Of a stretch of DNA of 64,000 nucleotides, positions 46,743 to 56,323 are shown piece after piece; position 1 is the stretch's first letter; each line of letters opens with the position of its first letter. The notes beneath the pieces were generated by a model. The model was not told the DNA's origin. It searched no databases and saw only the letters and a list, made by a program, of their open reading frames with translations. The DNA is taken from NCBI GenBank assembly GCA_025201375.1, contig JAIWZP010000044.1:181301-245300 (forward strand), written 5' to 3'. The translations under genes and the position numbers were made by a program. The DNA comes from Gongronella butleri (taxonomy: Eukaryota; Mucoromycota; Mucoromycetes; Mucorales; Cunninghamellaceae).

Positions 46743-48011
46743 ATGCTTTTACGTTGCAGTCGCCTCGCCATTGTGCGCCGTGGCCTGCACACAAAGACGC
46801 TTAAAAAGACAAAGACCTCGGAAAAGCCGCTCGGCCAAGCTTTTTACGATGACAAGATATTGACGGTAAAGGTTTTTTTTGCGTGTTGCTAAGAGCATGG
46901 CGTGCCGACTTTTTTTTTTTTTTGTTTGTAGAATGCCAACAAACCCATCAAGCCCGTGTCACTGCAGCAGCTTGTCAAGTTTGGGCAGACAGCCGCGGCA
47001 AAAGAATGTGCCATGTACACGCGGACGGAGCTTCCTGTGCGGCTTGCGCGGCGCGTGCGCGCGTTTCAAACGCTGCCGTTCATTGTGGGCACCAACCCGT
47101 ACATTCGCGAGATTTATCGCCTGTACTATGATTCGTTCGAGTCGCTCGAGCCGTACGCGCAGAGCACAACTTTTGATGCGCTGGCGTACGCCGACAAGCT
47201 CAAGGACTTGGTCGAGCTGCACACGGACAACATCCCGACACTGGCGCGCGGCTTTCTCGAGTGCAAGCAATACATGAACTCGCACGACATGGCCGTCTTT
47301 TTGGACGACATGATCAAGGCGCGCATTGGCATCCGCCTGATTGCCGAGCAGTGCATCATGCTCACCGAGATCACAGAGGCAAAGGATGCACCGCAGCAGC
47401 CCACACGCCACTTTGGCATCATCGATACCCAGCTGCAGCCCAGCCAGCTCGTCAAGCAGTGCGCCGATTTTGTCGCTGAGCTGTGCGAGTTCAACTATGG
47501 CCAGAGCCCAGAGACCATCGTCAATGGCCACACAGACACCTCGTTCACTTATGTCCCCGTCCATCTCGAGTATATTCTTACCGAGTTGCTGAAAAATTCG
47601 CACCGCGCCACCGTCGAGCACGCGCGTAAGCACAATCTGCTCGACGTCCCGCCCATCCACGTCACCATCAGCCATAGCAACGAGGAAATCGGCATCCGTA
47701 TCCGCGACCAGGGCGGCGGCATCAACGAGCATGACCTCGCAAAGGTCTTTGATTACTCGTATACGACGGTCAAAAAGCCCGGCGAGGATGAAGACGACCT
47801 CAGCATCTTCAATGGCATGGCACAGATGGCCATGCAGAGCGGCGTCGGCGGGCCCTTGGCTGGCTTGGGCTATGGCCTGCCCCTAGCCCGCATGTACGCC
47901 CAATACTTTGGCGGGTCGCTGACCTTGGTCTCGATGAATGGCTACGGATGCGATACATTCCTCAAGCTCAAGCACATTGATCAATCCTTGGCCGAAGGTT
48001 TAGAAATTTAA
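46743..48011 (+). CDS. Mitochondrial pyruvate/branched-chain dehydrogenase kinase (PDK/BCKDK family)
   Basis: Exons 46743-46865 and 46932-48011 give 400 residues. It phosphorylates and inactivates the E1 subunit of a mitochondrial 2-oxoacid dehydrogenase. The start MLLRCSRLAIVRRGLHTKT looks like a mitochondrial presequence; an upstream in-frame ATG at 46692 exists but would bury it. The helical N-terminal domain has SLQQLVKFGQ and ELPVRLARRVR. The GHKL ATPase part has the N box (ILTELLKNSHRATVE), G1 (IRIRDQGGGI) and G2 (GLGYGLPLARMYAQYFGG), and ends NGYGCDTFLKL, where most relatives have GYGTD. Whether the substrate is pyruvate or branched-chain dehydrogenase cannot be told from the motifs. 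Confidence 0.9.
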
Positions 48012-48426
48012 AACGCACAAATTGTCACTCGACACATTAAAATGCATTTTTTCCCTGTCCGCCGACCCTGTCTTCCTGAGCATAATTATATTACTGTACC
48101 ACGGCACATGATCTTGTCCCCCATACAGTAGCTAGAAGACGCAGTGATCTGATATAAATTTGCTGATGTTGCGCGTGGCTGCAAAACAAGCGAAGCGTGT
48201 CTTGTCTCTGATTGACAAAAAAAAAAAAAGCCAGGCAAACGCCCGAGAAAATGCATACTGTATGATACTGTATCGCACAACAGCACGATTAAAATACTTT
48301 AGCAATAATTGCATACTGTAATTTCGGCTCTTTGAGCTACCTACAGTATGACATTAAAAATTAAACATGAATATGATATGAAATGATAAAAAAGGTGATT
48401 CGTTCGTTTTTTACTGTTGTACCGTA
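48012..48426. other. Intergenic, rich in TACTGTA/TACAGTA motifs
   Basis: No gene is seen. The palindromic word occurs about six times, several followed by TGATAC, marking the edge of the transposon-rich region. Confidence 0.55.
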
Positions 48427-49432
48427 CAGTGCCCGGACAAAAAAAAGTTTCGCTGTGCATGATTCTCTGCAGTGCAAGGTATCAATTAATCGCGTTAATC
48501 TCTGCTGTATTGATCAATAATGGCTCCAGTGATATGAAATTTTGCAGGAACAATGATTTAAAAGTAAAAAAACAATTCTAAAATTATGAAATGGCTATGC
48601 CAAGCCGGTATTGAAATAGATCAAAAAAGGGATACCTGACGCGTCACGCGACGCGACGCGTGCCTACGCGTATACAATGGCCTGTGGAGATGAATTGGCG
48701 TTATGAACACCATCTCCAATTTTTTTTTGCAACGAGTGCAATGGTGCCTGATTGTATTTTAAGAATCAATTCCATGTTACATGCATTGCATCGGTGCTGT
48801 GATCGAATAATGTAAAATCATCATGTGACACGCGTCACGCGTCAGACGCGCCAAAAGTCGCGATTTCCTTCGTAACATGGTCGTAGTGCTCCTACTGGTC
48901 AACCAATCGATAACAGTCTATTCTAGTTCTTTAAATTAAATAAGTACAATGGTTTTAAGCCAACTAAGGATTAAAATTAGATAACAGAGATGGCAATTGT
49001 TATTCCAGATGCAACTGACGCGTGACGCGTGTCACATGATGATTTTACATTATTCGATCACAGCACCGATGCAATGCAAGTAACATGGAATTGATTCTTA
49101 AAATACAATCAGGCACCATTGCACTCGTTGCAAAAAAAATTGGAGATGGTGTTCATAACGTCAATTCATCTCCACAGGCCATTGTATACGCGTAGGCACG
49201 CGTCGCGTCGCGTGACGCGTCAGGTATCCCTTTTTTGATCTATTTCAATACCGGCTTGGCATAGCCATTTCATAATTTTAGAATTGTTTTTTTACTTTTA
49301 AATCATTGTTCCTGCAAAATTTCATATCACCGGAGCCATTATTGATCAATACAGCAGAGATTAACGCGATTAATTGATACCTTGCACTGCAGAGAATTAT
49401 GCACAGCGAAACTTTTTTTTGTCCGGGCACTG
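48427..49432. mobile_element. Long-TIR non-autonomous element with TA target duplication
   Basis: Ends are CAGTGCCCGGAC... and its reverse complement, flanked by TA on both sides (48425-48426 and 49433-49434), as in Tc1/mariner-type elements. The two arms (48427-48850 and about 49010-49432) are near-perfect inverted repeats of about 425 bp around a 160-bp spacer. No transposase is present. Each arm carries two clusters of ACGCG-rich palindromes (around 48640-48672 and 48830-48850, with mirror images). Confidence 0.85.
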
Positions 49433-49781
49433 TACTGTAGTAATGTCAACGGATAGGAATTAGAAACGGATGCATACAGTAAACAGTATTGTCGGTTGTA
49501 CTGTACCTACTGTACAGTATGCCTGTACGATGCTGTATCATAGCAGCGCTCTATCATGCGCTGCACAGAGGAACATTTTTTTGACTTTCAACGACGAAAA
49601 CGAATGTTTTTCAGACTTTGCCCGCTTGTTGCATCTCCATATTATTTTTACAGCCTAGCTGTCTGCCAACAAGAGTCGTGTCATGCGATGAACAATAGCA
49701 CAGTGCTCCAGATGGATCTGTCCGATTTTTTTTGAACCCGCAAATGCCAAAAACAGCAAAATTTAGCCTATTTGGCATTTA

Positions 49782-51411
49782 CCGTGGCTCTCAAAAGTGA
49801 TCCAAATTTTGGAAATCTCACACAAATGTTATATGTTCTCATTCAATAATGATCGGATAAAAACAGTATTTACACTATTAGATAGCCCTATTTGAATTCT
49901 ATAATGTGTTAAAATTTCAATTTGATATGTTCGATATTGATCGAGCTACAGCGCGTAATAAAATTGGAGTCAATTGGATCACTTTTGCCGCCCACGTGCC
50001 TGAAATTGCTCCTGCCTGATCGGGGTTTTGGAGCAGGTTGTTTTTTCTTTTTTTTTTTTTTCTTTCTAGGCACACTTTCCTTGTCTTCTTTGTTGGAGTC
50101 ACTTTCTACTCTTCATTACCGTCGAATCACTAGCTCATTACCGGCATTCCAGCAATGGGCAAAGTAACTACTGATCAGAGAAACAGCATTCTCAAGCACG
50201 TTCAGGACGGGCTCTCTATCCGCCAAATTATGCGGAAGACTGGTGCTAGCTATGGTGCAGTCCAAAGACTACGCGTTTCCAAACCGTTGGTTGCAAAAGT
50301 GGGGACAATGGGACGTCCAACTCTTCTCAACGATCGCATGAAGAAGTATTGCGTGCGTGCCATCACCAAGTTTGGTCTGGAAAATGCGGTGGAAGTCAAG
50401 AACAAGCTACAGGAGGACCACGGTATTGTTGTCAGTACTCATACTGTTCGTAGAGCACTGCAGGAAGCAGGGCTAGTTGCCTTTGTGAAGCCAAAAAAAC
50501 CTCTCATCAGTGAAGTCAACCGAATTCGACGCTTAAACTGGGCTCGCATGCATCAGCACTGGACCATCGAAGACTGGAAACGTGTTATTTGGTCAGACGA
50601 AGTGAAAATCAACCGGTATGGCTCGGATGGAAAGAACTATGCCTGGAAGCGGCCCCAAGAAAACATTCAACCGCGTCATGTTCAACAAACCGTGAAGCAT
50701 GGTGGTGGTAATGTAATGGTTTGGAGCTGCATCACCTGGGAGGGTGTTGGGTATATCACAAAGATAGACACTACGATGGATAAGCACCTCTACTTGGACA
50801 TCCTAAAGGAAGATTTGTGGGCGTCTATTCGTGAAAAGGAGTTCGATCCTGCGCGCGTCATATTTCAACAGGATAATGACCCCAAGCATAAGTCACATTT
50901 AGTGCAAGACTGGTTGGCGGAACAGCCGTTTACAGTCATGGAGTGGCCCGCGCAGTCTCCTGATCTTAACCCAATTGAAAACATGTGGGCCTTGCTCAAG
51001 CAAAAGCTTTTTCGATACGAGACTGTACCCAAAGGCATGAATGAACTTTGGGAGCGTGTAGTGCACGTCTGGTACAACGACATTCCTAAAGAAATGGTTC
51101 GTAAGTACATTGAGTCCATGCCTGACAGGTGCAAAGCAGTTATTAAGGCGAACGGTCGTTGGACGAAATATTAAATAAAAAAATAAAAAAAAAGTAGCGA
51201 CGCGTCAAAAGTGATCCAAATAACTCCGATTTTATTACGCGCTGTAGCTCAATCAATATTGAACATATCAAATTGAAATTTTAACACATTATAGAATTCA
51301 AATAGGGCTATCTAATAGTATAAATAGCGTTTTTATCCGATCATTATTGAATGAGAACAAACAAAATTTGTGTGAGATTCCCAAAATTTGGATCACTTTT
51401 GAGAGCCACGG
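49782..51411 (+). mobile_element. Tc1-type transposon, copy 1
   Basis: The 1630-bp element is flanked by TA (49780-49781 and 51412-51413). Inverted repeats are about 210 bp long, starting CCGTGGCTCTC. AAAAGTGATCC lies near the outer end and the reversed GGATCACTTTTG at the inner end of each, a spacing like the IR/DR type with two transposase sites per end. It carries one intact transposase gene. It is inserted into a family C repeat. Confidence 0.95.
50155..51174 (+). CDS. Tc1/mariner transposase, copy 1
   Basis: It is a 339-residue DDE transposase that cuts and joins the element ends. The N-terminal paired-type helix-turn-helix (about 1-60, ILKHVQDGLSIRQIMRKTG) is followed by a second DNA-binding part containing GRPTLL. 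The catalytic residues are D in IWSDEVKIN, D in FQQDNDPKH and E in LNPIENMW. Thirty-four residues separate the last two, so it is DD34E. The frame is intact with no intron. It is identical to copy 2 as far as I can read, indicating recent activity. Confidence 0.95.
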   Translation: MGKVTTDQRNSILKHVQDGLSIRQIMRKTGASYGAVQRLRVSKPLVAKVGTMGRPTLLNDRMKKYCVRAITKFGLENAVEVKNKLQEDHGIVVSTHTVRRALQEAGLVAFVKPKKPLISEVNRIRRLNWARMHQHWTIEDWKRVIWSDEVKINRYGSDGKNYAWKRPQENIQPRHVQQTVKHGGGNVMVWSCITWEGVGYITKIDTTMDKHLYLDILKEDLWASIREKEFDPARVIFQQDNDPKHKSHLVQDWLAEQPFTVMEWPAQSPDLNPIENMWALLKQKLFRYETVPKGMNELWERVVHVWYNDIPKEMVRKYIESMPDRCKAVIKANGRWTKY

Positions 51412-52331
51412 TACCTCGCCATCTGCTTGGTTGATCCTTCTCAAAAATAGCTGCATCGCAATCAGCGCAAAATTTGCAACAAAAAAGCTTAAAACACCAA
51501 AGCGCTACGATCACTTTTGAAAAATTCAGGGGTCACTCAGGGGTCACACATTTCAAACACAGAAAATGCCAAATTTGGAAATTTTCGAACTCCGAGCGAT
51601 CAATGCATTCCAAACAGGCATCTTCGACAATTTGCTACTGGCAGACAAACTGGCAAGGCGCCCCAAGTTTAAGAAAAGTACCCAAAGAGTGACGCATGAA
51701 CGGCGATCGACTGAGAAAACTGCTTACTTTGGGTAAGATTATTTTGCAAAAATTTAAGGTTTGAGATCTCCAAATTAGGTTTCGTGGATTGCATGATGGA
51801 ATTTTTATTTTTTTAATTTTTTTATTATTTTGCACATTTTTGTGTACTGCGTGGTGGCTGCTGCAGACTGGTGAAATGGCCGATGCAAAATGTTCAAACA
51901 CAAGCTAGCGCGCTGCAAGTTGTCCCATTAGATGCTTTGCCCCCTATTTGTTATTGAATCTGGAATAAAAGCTACACGTTGACTAGGCCATTCTCGAGCA
52001 AATGGTAATTGCAGAAATTGCTCGGAAAAGCTGTTTTCTCCATCAATTTTGACCAGATCGCGGTGAAACTTGTTGCATTCGACAGCAATTCAGCACTTTC
52101 ATTCAACACGTTAAAAGCACCGGTGGCTGTTTTCCCGGATGTCGAGAAAGTCGAGCTTGAAAATTTATCCAATGTTTGATCGACTTTTGCAAGCGTGTAA
52201 AGGTTGTCCATCTGACGTGAAAACAATCTGAAAATGATATCCGAGTGTGTCTCTTTCTAAAGATGCCGGATTTATTGGCCTCCACCAAATATTTTGGGGC
52301 CCTGTGCTAAATTTGAGAAAATAACGGTATT

Positions 52332-52552
52332 GGAGGTCGATTATTACCAGATATACATGGCAATTATAATAAAACTGATGTAATTTAATTACCCATTTTT
52401 GTATTATCATATACTTTGCCCAGGGTGTACGCTAAGGATAGACCCGTGTCTTTGCTTCGATGCACCACCGGGAATGTCTAATTTTTGATATTTTCTTGGT
52501 CATCATTTGGACATTTAATCAAAAGATGAACTAAAAGACTTGACCCACCACC
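52332..52552 (+). repeat. Direct terminal repeat, left copy
   Basis: Same sequence and orientation as 55826-56046. Confidence 0.9.
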
Positions 52553-52612
52553 TACAGTAAATAACTTTTAAAAAACAGTACGATATGACGCCGATATAAT
52601 ATACTGTATTGT

Positions 52613-54280
52613 TTAGATGACAATCCTGCATGTGACGTCTCTGTAAGTGACGTTATCGACAAAGAAACTAAACACCACACCTTCCCCAATTGTTGGTTCA
52701 ATAACGTCTTGCATTTTATTCCCGCAGCGCACCATCAAACCATCCGCTAGCACCAAATGAAGGCACATTTTGCCCCTGAAACTGGCATATCCATACTTTA
52801 TTACGTTGTATGAGACATTGGCTAGAAGGCACTTGCGGTCAGATGTATATTGAGATACTTGAGGACTGTTAATCACCTGCAAAGCAGATGGCATGGCTTC
52901 TCGGATTGACGACAAGTTGAATGCGTCGTCGTCTAATCTTTGCACAAGACTGGTCACAGTTCGATCGACCGTATTTTCTAAGCGATTGAGAGGCCATTCG
53001 ATATGTATGTTCTTATAGATATCAAGTCCAACATCTGCAAACATGATATCTTTTATTTGAAGCCGACTACGAGAAGGAAAGAGTGAATTTGACAAACCTG
53101 GTGTCAACGTCATGGCTGTGCAACCATCAGCTCTCATATAACGCTTATGATTAATAATTTCATATGCTGAGCTGTTTTCAATCTGCTTGATAAAAAAACA
53201 GTGAATCACTCTATCATTAAAGCTAAAGTTAGTTAAGAAGCACTTAAGATCGTCTCTCTTGATTTTATCTTTACAAATGCCTTGCTTTTTCTTTGTAAGA
53301 GAGTTCCACCAATGACAGTATGCAAACGTATTTGTGTTTTCCACATACACTGCAGCAACCTGTGTTAGTTTATCTACAATCATATGCCATTGCTCCCGCA
53401 AAGGCACATTAAATGTTGGGCAGCCGGCTAGCTTGTCAAGTAGGTCATCCATTGCGCGCTCATATGACGTAGGACTAAAGAGCGTACTACCATAAATAGA
53501 TAACTCAATACGAGTATAACCAGTGTTTAGAAAGCGTTTCAGTTTTTCCATATACGACGAGTCACGATCTGCGACCAGGTGACTGAGGCGTGATCCAAGC
53601 GGGACAAGTACTTGCGAGCTTTCCAAAGCCTGGATAAACTTATTGTAAATTTTAGTGCGTGTATTTGCGTTATTTAAAAGGGTTGATTTTCCAAGAAACG
53701 AAATGCAATTGTCACCTACGCGCCCACGATCATTTACAATATCGTCTTTGGTTGCAATTTTGTGACTCAGGACGTATTTCTCAATGATCATGCGAGTTGA
53801 AATATAGCCGCAGTCAACAGTCACATCAATGCTTCGAAGTATAATATTGTTTTTGCGCAATTCAGCAAGTACACGTCTCAAAGAATGGAAAACGCCTGAA
53901 ACGCTAATGTCATGAAAAGTCGCGTTGATCCCAATATAACCCATTTTGCTAAATGTCTCCTGGATCTCCATTTCCTCCGACTCTTTGTCAAAACTATTCC
54001 AGACACCCTTTCTTATATATTTTATGTAAAACTGGTGCTTTTCATAATGACGGACAAACATGGAGCTGATGATACCCAGAAAAGATTTGATCATTTTTGA
54101 AGCATCATCTTGTTCCATATCGAATGCACACCAGAGCATGATGCTATCGACAAACATGCTAGTATGGTCCGTCCAGCCATAAAGTTGATCATAATTTTTA
54201 ACATAATTTATTCCATAAACATCATTGATGTATTGAGCATGTTCGTTGAAAAAAGTGTTAACGAGAAGGGTTGAGGTCAT
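52613..54280 (-). CDS. 555-residue protein of a mobile element, resembling replication initiators
   Basis: The frame is intact and has no intron. It was not assigned to a family with certainty. Three spaced motifs resemble the replication-initiation-factor (Rep_trans, PF02486-type) core of plasmids and phages: an acidic strand IDVTVDCG (151-158), a lysine/tyrosine motif RTKIYNKFIQALE (208-220), and a downstream YTRIELSIYG (255-264). The remaining parts are not recognised. It has no zinc finger or membrane segment. It stands divergent to the transposase inside the same direct repeats, so it probably serves in the element's movement or copying. The initiator link is inference from motif order only. 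Confidence 0.7.
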   Translation of the reverse strand: MTSTLLVNTFFNEHAQYINDVYGINYVKNYDQLYGWTDHTSMFVDSIMLWCAFDMEQDDASKMIKSFLGIISSMFVRHYEKHQFYIKYIRKGVWNSFDKESEEMEIQETFSKMGYIGINATFHDISVSGVFHSLRRVLAELRKNNIILRSIDVTVDCGYISTRMIIEKYVLSHKIATKDDIVNDRGRVGDNCISFLGKSTLLNNANTRTKIYNKFIQALESSQVLVPLGSRLSHLVADRDSSYMEKLKRFLNTGYTRIELSIYGSTLFSPTSYERAMDDLLDKLAGCPTFNVPLREQWHMIVDKLTQVAAVYVENTNTFAYCHWWNSLTKKKQGICKDKIKRDDLKCFLTNFSFNDRVIHCFFIKQIENSSAYEIINHKRYMRADGCTAMTLTPGLSNSLFPSRSRLQIKDIMFADVGLDIYKNIHIEWPLNRLENTVDRTVTSLVQRLDDDAFNLSSIREAMPSALQVINSPQVSQYTSDRKCLLANVSYNVIKYGYASFRGKMCLHLVLADGLMVRCGNKMQDVIEPTIGEGVVFSFFVDNVTYRDVTCRIVI

Positions 54281-54391
54281 TATGGGCTTTCTGCCGGAGT
54301 GCGGAGTTTCATAATAAATAGCTCTTCACATAGTGACGTGTGTCACATGACCTTTTTTATTTGAATACATATTATAGGAGCAAAGGCAAAA

Positions 54392-55814
54392 ATGAACGAA
54401 GATCTAAGACAATTATTTCAGTATTTAGTTAGAAATTATTGGACATTTTTTCATGATGACTGGCCTGTTGTTGAAAGAGAGAAGCATCATCGATCAGAAA
54501 TTAAGAGCATCGTTGGTATAGAGATTGTAAAAAACTATGTGTTTGAGCACTTAGGTTATATACCCGTATTTTTCTTTTTGTCTGTTTTATTTAGCAATAA
54601 AGACTATCCTGGACCATATCGTGGAGTGGAGAAAGGCCTGTTGATTTTGTATCATCTATTGACCGGTGCATCCATGAGTCAAATGGGGCAATTCATCCCA
54701 AAAAGCAGCTTAACGCCATTTACCGGGTGTTTTATGCAAAGCAATTAGACTTTTTAGATAAGAAATTAGATGAATGCCTAGCTAAGATGTTTTCAAATGT
54801 AAAAATAAGGGTGATATGTGCAAGAGAGATGAATCCTAACGATTTAGGCACGTTACCATGATGATTGATGGTCATGACTCACGAGCAACATACATAAATG
54901 CAACGTCAAGAGCTGATTATTATTCATACAAATTGAAAAAGTCTGGCTTTCGCACCCAGGTAGGCATGGATACCAATAGCATGATCTTGTTTGTTTCAAA
55001 AGCAGCACCATGTGGTACAAATAACGATGGATCGATGCTGGTGTCAATGGATTTATCTGATAAAATAAGTCGATTTGATGCTGTTTGCGTGGATGGAGGC
55101 TATACTCTATTTATTGATCGTATATTATGTATGAACTCCCATCTTCAGCTTGAGAGTTTTGTGACTCCTGTTAGGAGATCAAGAGGCGTAAATCTTAGTG
55201 CAGAAGAGACAGCATATAACCAGCTGCTTGGTGGGTTTAGATCGTCTATAGAATCTCGTTTTGGAGAGCTTGGCCATCTTTTTCATCGATTTAACGGTAA
55301 ATCTGTGATCCGCGTGTCTGAAGATGCTGTATTTACGGTACAATTCAAGTTGGCATGTGTTTTAAGCAACATGAAAAAGTTTGTAGCCATGGGACCGCTT
55401 CAACATACAGATCATCATACATTTTGGATGCATAAAGACTTTGATTATTATGGTGGTACTGCTTCTACTAGTTCTGTTTATGATGTCGTCGATATTTTGA
55501 GTATTTCCGATAGGCGTGCACATAAAGAGAAAATAGAGATGATACAACAACAGCTTTTTAATCTTACTATTGAAGAGGTTTTTGCCCAAGAGAGTGGTGT
55601 TGTTAACACTACCGAAGAGATAATGCAAGATCCAGATCATAATAGTTACGAAGTCGAGAGGATTATTGAGCATCGTCATACCCCAAATGGAATTCAATAT
55701 AGAGTAAAATGGATTGGATATGACAACAGACATAACAAGTGGCTATCAATGGATGAATTTAATGATGATGGGAATATGGTACAAGAATATATGCTTACCA
55801 TAAGCGAGGGTTAA
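54392..55814 (+). pseudogene. DDE transposase with C-terminal chromodomain (two frameshifts)
   Basis: The gene starts MNEDLRQLFQYLVRNYW at 54392, is shifted near 54711 and again near 54851, and then runs open to 55814. Both breaks are single missing T residues in T runs. The last 318 codons contain IDGHDSR, DAVCVDGGY and IESRFGELGHLFHRF, the D, D and E segments expected of IS5/PIF-Harbinger-like (DDE_Tnp_4-type) transposases. The C-terminal 60 residues are a chromodomain (YEVERIIEHR, YRVKWIGYDNRHNKWL), which could direct insertion to modified chromatin. If the breaks are assembly errors, the protein has about 474 residues and is intact. Confidence 0.8.
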
Positions 55815-55825
55815 TTTTAAAACAA

Positions 55826-56046
55826 GGAGGTCGATTATTACCAGATATACATGGCAATTATAATAAAACTGATGTAATTTAATTACCCATTTTTGTATTA
55901 TAATATACTTTGCCCAGGGTGTACGCTAAGGATAGACCCGTGTCTTTGCTTCGATGCACCACCGGGAATGTCTAATTTTTGATATTTTCTTGGTCATCAT
56001 TTGGACATTTAATCAAAAGATGAACTAAAAGACTTGACCCACCACC
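55826..56046 (+). repeat. Direct terminal repeat, right copy
   Basis: Same sequence and orientation as 52332-52552. It begins 12 bp after the stop codon of the chromodomain gene. Confidence 0.9.
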
Positions 56047-56323
56047 AATAACAATATGATAATTGCAAGATTGATTCTCTGTCAAATGGGACCAATTTGG
56101 ATGGCATGCGACCTAAACTGGTCGAGAAATTCAAGTTTCTAAAATTTTTCTTTGTTCGCTTTTTCCTCGCGATCCGTCAAGTCAACCACCACCGATTTTT
56201 ATTACGTATTGTAGATTTGCTTAGAACAAGTTCCGCCTCCGAGCCTCGCCTACGTAAGGTGTGAGGGTGCAGGCCATTTGTGGCAGGTTACAGTACAGTA
56301 TGATAGCGCCGCACTCCCATCTA

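Larger units (their letters stand above)
49690..52331 (+). repeat. Dispersed repeat family C, copy 2 (split by a Tc1 insertion)
   Basis: 49690-49781 and 51414-52331 form one copy, interrupted by the Tc1 element at 49782-51411. Its right end is cut by the direct-repeat element starting at 52332. The family match is to 24930-26150. Confidence 0.7.
52332..56046. mobile_element. Unclassified element with 221-bp direct terminal repeats and two divergent genes
   Basis: 52332-52552 and 55826-56046 are the same 221-bp sequence in direct orientation with one visible mismatch. Between them lie a 555-codon gene on the minus strand and a DDE transposase-chromodomain gene on the plus strand, divergent with 111 bp between starts. 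The outermost bases (GGTATTGGAGGTC and, reversed, GTTATTGGTGGTGGGTC) also look like short imperfect inverted ends. There is no reverse transcriptase, so the repeats are not retroviral LTRs. Composition is more AT-rich than the host genes. Confidence 0.75.

Noticed and set aside
46959..47732. 257-codon open frame on the minus strand
   Set aside because: It is antisense to the PDK/BCKDK-like gene, which has all expected ATP-binding motifs.
52332..56046. LTR retrotransposon, suggested by the 221-bp direct repeats
   Set aside because: No reverse transcriptase, integrase or protease motif is present; the genes are a DDE_Tnp_4-like transposase with chromodomain and a non-RT protein, in divergent orientation.
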